This document shows, piece after piece, positions 1 through 7,600 of a stretch of DNA of 10,565 bases; the first letter of the stretch is position 1, and each line of letters opens with the position of its first letter. The stretch spans positions 1 through 10,565 of the forward strand of contig MNYA01000378.1 in assembly GCA_001872985.1 (NCBI GenBank). The letters run 5' to 3'. This DNA is from a bacterium CG2_30_54_10. Its GTDB lineage: Bacteria > Muiribacteriota > Ozemobacteria > Ozemobacterales > Ozemobacteraceae. The notes below the pieces were generated by a model. That model made no database searches and had not been told where the DNA came from. It was given only the letters and a program-made list of their open reading frames with translations. The translations under genes and the position numbers were made by a program.

Positions 1-188
1 TTCGGAAAATGCAAAATCAATCCGCAAAGATTTTCGAGATTCTTCAGATTGAACCAACCTCCGTTGAAACTCTAATTTTTGCTCAATTTATCACCGCTGC
101 AAAAAAATGTTAGATGCCTGTAAAACGCTGGATCGGAGCTGATCTCCGCATCTCAGAAAAGCTTGGCATGAAACCTGCGTAAAATTCA
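1..188. other. Upstream stretch with no recognised gene
   Basis: I see no gene I can name here. A 36-codon open stretch in frame 3 (from base 3 to a TAG at 111-113) could be the tail of an upstream gene running in from the left. It has no family motif, and it does not look like the end of ribosomal protein L7/L12, the usual neighbour of rpoB. The other two forward frames stop at 50-52 and 73-75. A small 5-bp hairpin (134-148, CGGAG/CTCCG) has no T-tract after it and is not a convincing terminator. The region is AT-rich and probably intergenic at least from about 114 onward. Confidence 0.5.
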
Positions 189-217
189 TTGACAGGGTAC
201 GTTCGGCATGGTATAAT
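189..217 (+). promoter_or_regulatory. Consensus sigma-70 promoter of rpoBC with extended -10
   Basis: The -35 hexamer TTGACA (189-194) and the -10 hexamer TATAAT (212-217) both match the housekeeping consensus at every position. They are separated by the optimal 17 bases. A TG at 209-210, one base before the -10, adds an extended -10 element. Transcription should start near A223/C224, giving rpoB a leader of about 250 nt. I infer that this promoter lets rpoBC be transcribed separately from the upstream gene, unlike the common arrangement in which most rpoBC transcription comes from ribosomal-protein promoters. A full consensus match suggests strong intrinsic activity, which fits with the terminator-like structures downstream acting as a brake. 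No start-site data are available. Confidence 0.87.
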
Positions 218-304
218 CCGAAACCATTTTTATACTTAGCTTTGAATGGAAGGTTTTGGGTCATCCAGGGAGCCCACCAGGAATTGATTAGACATCCAAA
301 AAAA

Positions 305-350
305 GAGAAGGCTTTCTCCCAAAAAAACGGGGGAAGCTTTTTCGTTTTCG
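305..350 (+). terminator. Intrinsic terminator-like hairpin in the rpoB leader (possible attenuator)
   Basis: The left arm (305-320) pairs with the right arm (329-343) around an 8-base A-rich loop. I count 15 pairs by eye, with T313 bulged and four G-T pairs. The core is CTCCC against GGGGG plus GC against GC. Five T's follow the core directly (338-342), then CGTTTTCG, and seven A's precede the stem (298-304), which is the classical layout of a Rho-independent terminator. The A-tract on the other side means it could also work on the minus strand. It lies about 100 nt after the predicted transcription start and 125 nt before rpoB, so an attenuator for rpoBC is the natural reading. The end of a separate small RNA is an alternative. 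Confidence 0.65.
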
Positions 351-375
351 ACTTGGTTTTGTTTTGTGTTTTTTC

Positions 376-398
376 CGGCGTGTTTCGCCGACTTTTTT
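376..398 (+). terminator. Second terminator-like hairpin in the rpoB leader
   Basis: CGGCG (376-380) and CGCCG (386-390) form a perfect 5-bp all-GC stem with a TGTTT loop. After the bases AC comes a run of six T's (393-398) and further pyrimidines. The stem is short, so termination would probably be partial. Its position about 30 bases after the first hairpin suggests a tandem terminator or a pause site, and it lies about 75 bases before the rpoB start codon. Confidence 0.5.
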
Positions 399-456
399 CC
401 TTTCACGAGAATTTTCCTTTTTGTTTTCGCGCTCAGGCATGAAGCTATTTGATCGT

Positions 457-463
457 TAAGGAG
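457..463 (+). promoter_or_regulatory. Ribosome-binding site of rpoB
   Basis: TAAGGAG is a near-full complement of the 16S rRNA 3' end. Eleven bases separate it from the ATG at 475, slightly longer than optimal. Its first three bases are also an in-frame TAA stop, which rules out any start upstream of 475 in this frame. The same heptamer precedes rpoC. Confidence 0.85.
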
Positions 464-474
464 CAAGGCAGAAT

Positions 475-3400
475 ATGGCAACCCAACAGCCTGGAATCGA
501 GCGGGTCCTGATGGCGGATAAAAGAGCTTTTCGAGACATTCCGAATTTGATTGACATACAGCTCAAATCTTTCGAATGGTTTCTCCAACCCGGTAAGAGC
601 CCTGGCGATCACAAGAAGCAGGGTCTTCAAGAGGTCTTCCTTGAGATTTTCCCCATCCAGGATTACGTTGGAAACCTCTGCCTGGAGTACATTGACTACT
701 CGCTTGGCCTTGCGATGTGCAAAAATTGCCCTCAGGCGAAACTCAACAAAAAGTGCCTTTTCGATGACTGCAGCTTCACCGAAAAAGACTGCGAGATTGC
801 CTTTATCGGGGATCACCCCTTTAGGGTTAAACTCACCCCTGACCAGTGCCGTAAGCGTGATTTCACCTACTCCCTTCCTCTCAATATCAAAGTGCAGTTG
901 ATCATGCAACAAACCGGTGAAGTTAAAGAACAAGAAATTTTTCTCGTAAATCTTCCGTGCATGACTGAACGCGGAACATTCATTATCAATGGCGCTGAGC
1001 GTGTTGTTGTCAGCCAGTTGCACCGCTCCCCCGGCGTGTATTTCAGCCAGAACCGCCCCAAGAAGATGTATTCAGCCAAGATCGTCCCCTACCGCGGCGC
1101 CTGGATGGAATTCGAATTAGACCTGATGAAAGACGCCATTTTTGTCCGCCTCGACCGAAAGCGAAAAATACCGATCACAACCTTCTTGCGGTCGATCGGT
1201 TTTTCAACGGACGAAGATATCGTTGACCTCTTTGACAAGAACGAAACCATTGTGAACTCGTTGAAATTCGATAAGCAGTCCGTTCATCAGAGCGACAACC
1301 CCGAAAAAATTTCAAAGATGGTTATGGAATCGCTGAAGGTCATATTCTCCAAATTGCGCCAGGGCGATCTGTTCGTTGAAGAAAATGCTCGAACTCTTAT
1401 CCGCGGATTGTTCTTCGACCCCAAGAAATACGACCTCGGTGATGTTGGCCGCTACAAAGTGAATAAGAAACTTCGCCTTGCCGACCGGTTATCCGACCAG
1501 ATCATCTACAAAGATCTTCTGAATCCCGCAACCAAGGAAGTCCTGGTCGCGATGGACGAGAAAGTCACCAAACGCAAAGCATCTGAGATCGAGTCTCTCG
1601 AACTTCCGGCTTACATCAGGTTGGGCGAAGGCAAGTCAGGCTACCGGATCATGTATAACCCACCGTGTGCCTCAGTTAGCGTCAAAAACGCCGAAAAAGG
1701 CCTCGTTACCCTGGTCGGGCGTTCCGCTTTCGAAAGCATAGTCAACCCCAAAACCGGCGAGATCGTTGTCGAACGCGGTCAGGAAATCACTGAGGAGTCA
1801 ACCAAACTGCTTCTTGAAATGGGTATCCAGGAAGTAAAGGTTCAGAAAGACCGAGTGCTTTGCTTCGAAGATGTGATCGGTGTCATTCGTTATCTGATCG
1901 ATCTATCCAACGGAATAGGCCGGCTCGATGATATCGATCATCTGTCCAACCGGCGCATCAGACGCTGCGGCGAGCTTCTCCAGAATCAGTTCCGGATCTC
2001 TCTTTCCCGTATGGAACGCGTCATCAAAGAACGAATGACTATCCACGATCTCGATAGCTATACCCCTCAGCTTTTGATCAATACACGGCCCGTTTCCGCG
2101 GTCGTCGACGAATTTTTCGGAAGTTCGCAGCTTTCCCAATTCATGGATCAGACCAATCCGCTTGCCGAGCTTACCCATAAGCGTCGGTTGTCGGCCCTTG
2201 GGCCGGGCGGCTTGAAGCGGGAGCGTGCCGGTTTCGAAGTTCGCGATGTTCATCCAACACATGACGGCCGCATCTGCCCCATCGAAACCCCTGAAGGACC
2301 TAACGCCGGGCTGATCGCGAGTCTTGCGGTTTATGCCAAGGTTGATGAATATGGTTTCATCACCACTCCGTTGTGCAAGCTCGACGAGGATACCGGCAAG
2401 GTGAACTTCCGGGATCTCGAGTACAAAGACGCTTACGATGAGGACCGATTCAAGGTCGCTCAACCCGATATCCATTTCAACGAAAATGGGACGATCGCCC
2501 AGGAAATCGTTCCGGTTAAATATTACAGGGATGACTACGAGTTTGAATATGTAAACAAGAGCGAGGTCGAATACGTCAAGTTCTCCCCGCTTCAGATGGT
2601 AAGCGTAGCTTCCGCGCTCATTCCCTTCCTCGAACATGACGATGCCAACCGCGCTCTTATGGGCACCAATATGCAGCGGCAGGCGGTTCCCTTGATCAAA
2701 ACCGAACCCGCAATCGTCGGAACCGGCCTCGAACCCAGGGCCGCACATGATTCCGGCGCAATGCTTCTTTGCCGCAGTTCCGGAACGGTTGATTACGTTG
2801 ACGCCAACATCGTCAAGATCAAGCGTGCAAGCCGCCGGAAAGACGATGAAAAGATTGCGCTCACCGAGCAGACCTTCCGTAAGAATCAGGGTCGCAAGAT
2901 CATGGATACTGTTGTCGATTCGCTAACCGGAGAGGTCATCATTGAAGCCGGGATGCCGCTTGACATCACTTACCTGAACCGAATGGCCTCTCTTTGCCAG
3001 GAAGTTCGGCTTCAACAGGAATCGATCGATACCTACCCCCTCCAAAAGTTCATGCGGTCAAACCAGGGAACCTGCATCAATCAGAAATCCATCGTTCAGA
3101 TAGGCGACAAGGTTCGTCCGGGAAGCGTTCTGGCAGATGGCCCGGCAACATCTCATGGAGAGCTGGCCCTAGGCCGGAACGTCCTGGTGGCCTTCATGCC
3201 CTGGGAGGGCTACAACTTCGAAGATGCGATTATTCTCTCCGAGAGAATGACAAAAGACGACGTCTTTACCTCGATCCATATCGAAGAATATGAAGTTGAT
3301 GCTCGTGACACCAAACTTGGGCCCGAGGAAATTACCCGTGACATCCCGAATGTCGGCGAGGAAGCCCTCAGTAACCTCAACGCCGATGGAGTTATCTGCA

Positions 3401-4566
3401 TCGGAGCGGAAGTCGAGTCCGGAGACATTCTGGTCGGGAAGGTCACCCCGAAAGGAGAAACTGAACTGACGGCGGAAGACAAGCTTCTTCGCGCGATCTT
3501 TGGCGAGAAGGCCCGAGAGGTTCGAAACACCTCTTTGACCGTTCCTCATGGTGAAAGAGGCAAGATTGTCGACGTCATGGTTTTCTCTCGGGATAACGGA
3601 GATGAACTCCAATATGGCGTAAACAAGCTTGTCCGTGTTTTCGTCGCCCAGAAGCGCAAGATCACCGTCGGGGACAAGATGGCCGGGCGCCATGGGAACA
3701 AAGGTGTCATCTCGAAGATCGTTCCGGTTGAGGATATGCCTTATTTAGCGGATGGTCGCCCGATCGACATCATCCTGAACCCGCTGGGGGTTCCTTCCCG
3801 CATGAATGTCGGCCAGGTTCTTGAAACCAACCTCGGATGGGCCGGGGAGGTTCTGAACAAGAGATTTTACACTTCGGTTTTCAACAATGGCCGTTCGATC
3901 AAGAACGAAGATTTCGTCATCGACCAGTTGAGAATCGCTAATGATAAAGACCCCATGAAACTTGTTGACACCGATGGCAAAGCCTGGCTCTACGATGGCC
4001 GCACCGGAGACAAGTTCCACAAGCGGATCATGGTCGGTGTCATCTATATACTGAAACTTGCGCACCTCGTTGACGACAAGATGCACGCCCGTTCCACCGG
4101 GCCGTACAGCCTCGTCACCCAGCAGCCCCTTGGCGGCAAAGCCCAGTTCGGCGGCCAGCGCTTCGGAGAAATGGAAGTTTGGGCTCTCGAAGCCTACGGC
4201 GCTGCGCATATCCTCCAGGAACTGCTCACGGTTAAATCCGATGATGTCGAGGGCCGCGTCCAGGTCTATGAAACGATCATCAAGGGCAAGAACATCATGA
4301 AACCCGGAATTCCTGAATCGTTCAAAGTCGTCATTTCCGAACTTCAAAGCCTGTGTCTCCAAGTGGATCTCAAAAAAGATTCCCGCGAAGTGCCGCTTCT
4401 CGATGGCACCGAGCGTGTTCTCCCTCATTCTGATTCAGAAGCCGAGACCGATGATTGGGATGAGGAGGGCGGTGGTGAAGAGCCTGAAGACGAGGATCTC
4501 CCTGCCGGCGAGGGTGATGATGACGACGAAAGCGAAGAGAGCGATTCCGAGGACGAAGCCGAGTAA
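475..4566 (+). CDS. rpoB: DNA-directed RNA polymerase beta subunit
   Basis: Beta forms one side of the active-site cleft of RNA polymerase and contacts the nascent RNA and incoming nucleotide. At 1363 residues it is close to the Escherichia coli length (1342), but differently built. Visible landmarks are [19 protein letters not shown] in the N-terminal lobe; the rifampicin pocket at 547-577 with Q555, D558, H568, R571 and S573 (E. coli Q513, D516, H526, R529, S531); E916-D917 in GYNFEDAI; the active-site lysines K1068 and K1076 in [12 protein letters not shown]; and [20 protein letters not shown] near the C-terminal clamp. The E. coli insertion SI2 is absent and SI1 is replaced by a shorter segment. 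Additions are a Cys-rich insertion (residues about 79-115), two module copies at 347-386 and 422-461, an insertion at about 790-848, and a C-terminal tail from 1320 with 27 acidic residues of 44 and no basic ones. The start at 475 is set by TAAGGAG and the in-frame stop just before it. rpoC follows after 36 bases. Confidence 0.99.
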   Translation: MATQQPGIERVLMADKRAFRDIPNLIDIQLKSFEWFLQPGKSPGDHKKQGLQEVFLEIFPIQDYVGNLCLEYIDYSLGLAMCKNCPQAKLNKKCLFDDCSFTEKDCEIAFIGDHPFRVKLTPDQCRKRDFTYSLPLNIKVQLIMQQTGEVKEQEIFLVNLPCMTERGTFIINGAERVVVSQLHRSPGVYFSQNRPKKMYSAKIVPYRGAWMEFELDLMKDAIFVRLDRKRKIPITTFLRSIGFSTDEDIVDLFDKNETIVNSLKFDKQSVHQSDNPEKISKMVMESLKVIFSKLRQGDLFVEENARTLIRGLFFDPKKYDLGDVGRYKVNKKLRLADRLSDQIIYKDLLNPATKEVLVAMDEKVTKRKASEIESLELPAYIRLGEGKSGYRIMYNPPCASVSVKNAEKGLVTLVGRSAFESIVNPKTGEIVVERGQEITEESTKLLLEMGIQEVKVQKDRVLCFEDVIGVIRYLIDLSNGIGRLDDIDHLSNRRIRRCGELLQNQFRISLSRMERVIKERMTIHDLDSYTPQLLINTRPVSAVVDEFFGSSQLSQFMDQTNPLAELTHKRRLSALGPGGLKRERAGFEVRDVHPTHDGRICPIETPEGPNAGLIASLAVYAKVDEYGFITTPLCKLDEDTGKVNFRDLEYKDAYDEDRFKVAQPDIHFNENGTIAQEIVPVKYYRDDYEFEYVNKSEVEYVKFSPLQMVSVASALIPFLEHDDANRALMGTNMQRQAVPLIKTEPAIVGTGLEPRAAHDSGAMLLCRSSGTVDYVDANIVKIKRASRRKDDEKIALTEQTFRKNQGRKIMDTVVDSLTGEVIIEAGMPLDITYLNRMASLCQEVRLQQESIDTYPLQKFMRSNQGTCINQKSIVQIGDKVRPGSVLADGPATSHGELALGRNVLVAFMPWEGYNFEDAIILSERMTKDDVFTSIHIEEYEVDARDTKLGPEEITRDIPNVGEEALSNLNADGVICIGAEVESGDILVGKVTPKGETELTAEDKLLRAIFGEKAREVRNTSLTVPHGERGKIVDVMVFSRDNGDELQYGVNKLVRVFVAQKRKITVGDKMAGRHGNKGVISKIVPVEDMPYLADGRPIDIILNPLGVPSRMNVGQVLETNLGWAGEVLNKRFYTSVFNNGRSIKNEDFVIDQLRIANDKDPMKLVDTDGKAWLYDGRTGDKFHKRIMVGVIYILKLAHLVDDKMHARSTGPYSLVTQQPLGGKAQFGGQRFGEMEVWALEAYGAAHILQELLTVKSDDVEGRVQVYETIIKGKNIMKPGIPESFKVVISELQSLCLQVDLKKDSREVPLLDGTERVLPHSDSEAETDDWDEEGGGEEPEDEDLPAGEGDDDDESEESDSEDEAE
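709..834 (+). other. Cys-rich insertion in the beta N-terminal lobe (putative metal-binding)
   Basis: In E. coli and Bacillus beta, the segment after the conserved Y-x-LG (here YSLG, residues 75-78) runs within about ten residues into the conserved R-x-x-TY segment (here RDFTYSLPL). Here about 37 extra residues intervene. They hold five cysteines: C82, C85, C94, C99 and C106, spaced C-x2-C-x8-C-x4-C-x6-C. Cysteine is otherwise sparse in this protein, so the clustering is notable. Four of the five could coordinate zinc, or less likely an iron-sulfur cluster. C69 and C125 flank the insertion. Metal binding is inferred from spacing only; I recognise no named domain. Confidence 0.7.
2842..3018 (+). 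other. Extra module inserted in beta before the RSNQGTC motif
   Basis: Between the strand ending VKIKR (residues 780-784) and [14 protein letters not shown] (from 854) there are about 69 residues, where Bacillus beta has about 17-19. The added part (about 790-848) starts with a charged stretch. It then shows the pattern [14 protein letters not shown], a helix-like segment, and EVRL at 843-846. That pattern matches the module also present at beta 422-461 and in beta-prime just before the second zinc site. I infer a lineage-specific insertion of a beta/beta-prime module-type domain on the surface of the beta flap side. Its function is unknown. Confidence 0.65.
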
Positions 4567-4586
4567 ACCGGCAGTTGAGCTCGAAA

Positions 4587-4593
4587 TAAGGAG
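4587..4593 (+). promoter_or_regulatory. Ribosome-binding site of rpoC
   Basis: TAAGGAG lies 9 bases before the ATG at 4603 and supports that start over the in-frame ATG at 4612 (Met4). The heptamer is identical to the rpoB site, but here it has near-optimal spacing, consistent with matched synthesis of the two subunits from one mRNA. Confidence 0.88.
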
Positions 4594-4602
4594 AATTGAC
4601 CG

Positions 4603-7600
4603 ATGTTAGACATGGATAAATTCGATGCAATTCAGATCAGCATTGCCTCCCCGGAAAAGATCCGCTCCTGGTCCTACGGGGAAGTAAAAAAGCCGGAGAC
4701 TATCAATTATCGCACCCACAAACCCGAGCGCGATGGTTTGTTCTGCGAGCGTATTTTCGGTCCTCAGAAAGACTGGGAGTGCTTTTGCGGAAAGTACAAG
4801 AGCATCCGTTATCGTGGAATCATCTGCGAGCGTTGTAATGTTGAAATCACCAAGGCTGCGGTTCGTCGGGAGCGGATGGGGCACATCCAGTTGGTCACCC
4901 CAGTTGTACATATCTGGTATTCGAAGGGAAGCCCCAATTACATTGCCCTTTTGCTTGACATTTCGGCCCGCGATCTTGAAAAGGTGCTTTACTTTCAGAG
5001 CTACATCGTCGTTGACCCTGGAAACCTGCCTCTTTCAAAAAAGCAATTGCTCCCCGAAGAGGGAAGCGGCGGCGAAATGGGATATCGTGAACTTCGCGAA
5101 AAATACGGTGATATGTTCGTCGCCAAAATGGGTGCTGAAGCCATCAAAGACCTTCTGGCTGAGATCGACCTCAAGAAGCTTGAGACCGAACTGACCGTTC
5201 AACTCAGAACCGCGACCGGAACCCGAAAACTTCACCTTCTCAAGCGGATGGAATTGGTCAAATGGTATGTGGCATCAATTAGCCGCCCTGAATGGATGGT
5301 TCTCGAAGTTATCCCCGTGATTCCCCCCGATCTTCGCCCCATGGTTCAACTAGATGGCGGTCGATTTGCCACCAGTGATCTGAACGACCTCTATCGCCGG
5401 GTTATCAATCGGAACAACCGGCTCAAGCGGCTGATCAAACTCCAGGCGCCCGATATCATCATCAAAAATGAGAAACGAATGCTCCAGGAGGCGGTCAACG
5501 CATTGGTTGACAATGGTCGCCGCGGGAAGCTCGTGACTGGGCCGAACAACCGCCCGCTAAAATCCTTGACCGACATGCTCAAGGGAAAACAGGGCCGCTT
5601 CCGTCAGAACCTTCTAGGGAAGCGGGTTGACTATTCGGGCCGCTCCGTCATCGTCGTCGGGCCTCGCTTGAAGCTCCATCAGGCGGGTTTGCCGAAGAAG
5701 ATGGCTCTTGAGCTGTTCAAGCCTTTTGTCATGAATCGGCTCGTTCAGAAGGGCATCGCACATAATATCAAGAGCGCGAAGAAAATGATCGAACGCGAGA
5801 AGTTCGAAGTCTGGGACATTCTCGAGGACGTTATAAGACATCATCCCATCATGCTGAACCGCGCCCCAACTCTGCATCGGTTGGGCATTCAGGCATTTGA
5901 GCCGGTCCTTATCGAGGGAAAGGCGATTCAAATTCATCCTCTGGTCTGCAGCGCTTATAATGCCGACTTCGATGGTGACCAGATGGCTGTTCATGTTCCA
6001 TTGCTGCTTGATGCCCAGATTGAAGCCCGAATGCTGATGCTTTCCAGTAACAACATCTTGAAACCCGCTGATGGCCGCCCAGTCTGCCATCCGACCCAGG
6101 ATATGACGATCGGGTTGTTCTACCTCACCATCGAAAGAACCGAAGGTGGGGATTACCCGACCATGGATCTTTCGATCGAAAAAGGTGGAACTTGGGAGAA
6201 GCTGTTGCTGAATCCCGGACGTCCATTCGACTTACGTCTTGCTGATGAGATCCAGGATGTGGAGGGAGCCCAAATTCTCGACCAGGGAACGGTAATCGAC
6301 TCCTCTGAAGTCGTCGAAAAACTGAAGAAAGCCAAGATCACCGAAATCGCAGTTTTTAAACCACCCGTTTTCATGACCGCTGATGAGGCTGTGAATGCCT
6401 ATGAAACCGGCCAGTTCAATCTTCAATTCCCCATCTACATTCATAGAAGCGCCTTCTCGGAAGGAAAGATCCTCAGCATCCTTGGCCCGGAAGACCCGAA
6501 GAGCCGGAGGAATTGCTACCTTCGCACCACCATCGGAAGGATTATTTTTAATGACGCTCTTCCCGATGAATTCCCGTTCCAGAATGTTCAGGTGCGAAAG
6601 GAAACGGTTTCCAACACGATCAAACGGTTGTTCTTCTTGTTCCCCCTGGACGCAGTCGGGGCGACCCTCGACAAGACAAAAGATCTCGGGTTCAAGTTTG
6701 CAACCCTATCAGGGCTGACCATCTCCATGGCAGATATGGCTATTCCCCCGAAGAAAAAAGAGATACTCGACCGCGCCGACCAAAGTGCCCTCAAAGTAAA
6801 AGAACGTTGGGAGCTAGGCGAGATTTCTCGCGATGAACGGAAACAAACGGAAATCAACATTTGGACCAAGGCAACTGAGGATGTTTCCGACGATCTGCTT
6901 GATGTTTTCGAGTCAACAGCCAAGACAGGCGAATACAACCCGGTTTACATGATGGCATTCTCTGGCGCTCGCGGAAACATGCAGCAGATACGTCAACTCG
7001 CAGCCATGCGCGGACTGATGTCAAATCCAAAAGGCGACATTCTTGCCTTCCCGATCAAAGCTAACTTCCGCGAAGGCCTTACTCAGGCTGAATACTTCAT
7101 TTCCACTTATGGCGCACGCAAGGGCTTGGTCGATACCGCCCTCCGAACCGCTGACTCCGGCTACCTTACCCGACGCCTTGTCGATGTTGCCCAGGATGTC
7201 GTCATTACCATTCTCGATTGCAAGACCGTCCATGGAATCGAGATCTTCCCCATCAGGCAGACCAGAACCTCCAACAATATCCTGGTCGATGACATCGTCG
7301 TTCCGATGCGCTACCGTCTTGCCGGCCGCGTTCTCTCTAAAAACTGCGTCAATCCCGTTACGGGGCATGGTGCTTCCGTTACCGTTGATGGCAATGAGAT
7401 CAAGCTGGTGGCCGGCTTGTATTGCACTGATGATATCGCCGCCGAAATTGAAAATATATGTGAGGTTCTCGTTCCATTAGCCAAGGTCAAACCCGGAATG
7501 ATTGTGGCCGAACAGATGATCGACCCCAAGACCAACCGGGTTATTTTGCGACCGGATCGCGTCCTGAATGAACCCATCCTGCGGAGGATTGAAGAGACGG

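Larger units (their letters stand above)
218..474 (+). promoter_or_regulatory. Long rpoB 5' leader
   Basis: About 250 bases lie between the predicted transcription start and the rpoB start codon, with no convincing gene. The leader holds two hairpins each followed by T-rich sequence (305-350 and 376-398) and then the rpoB ribosome-binding site. GGGAG at 268-272 is complementary to CTCCC at 316-320, the loop-proximal part of the first hairpin's left arm, so a competing fold is possible. A 13-codon frame from ATG 246 and a 6-codon frame from ATG 439 exist, but neither has a ribosome-binding site. I do not recognise a known riboswitch or an L10-type binding site. Confidence 0.6.

Noticed and set aside
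3..113. Open stretch of 36 codons at the left edge as the tail of rplL or another gene
   Set aside because: It shows no resemblance to the L7/L12 C-terminus or any family I recognise, and it is too short to call.
134..148. Hairpin CGGAG/CTCCG as a terminator of the upstream gene
   Set aside because: It has only five pairs and no T-tract follows.
246..287. Thirteen-codon frame from ATG 246 as a leader peptide
   Set aside because: There is no ribosome-binding site and no run of a regulatory amino acid, so a classical leader-peptide attenuator is not supported.
242..442. Leader frame of 66 codons beginning with TTG
   Set aside because: It has no ribosome-binding site, runs through both terminator hairpins, and its product is dominated by Phe from the T-rich DNA.
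1903..2748. Minus-strand open frame of 281 codons
   Set aside because: It is antisense to the most conserved part of rpoB. Its openness follows from rpoB codon use.
4425..4613. Ser-rich minus-strand frame opposite the end of rpoB
   Set aside because: Its low-complexity composition is the complement of the acidic tail codons.
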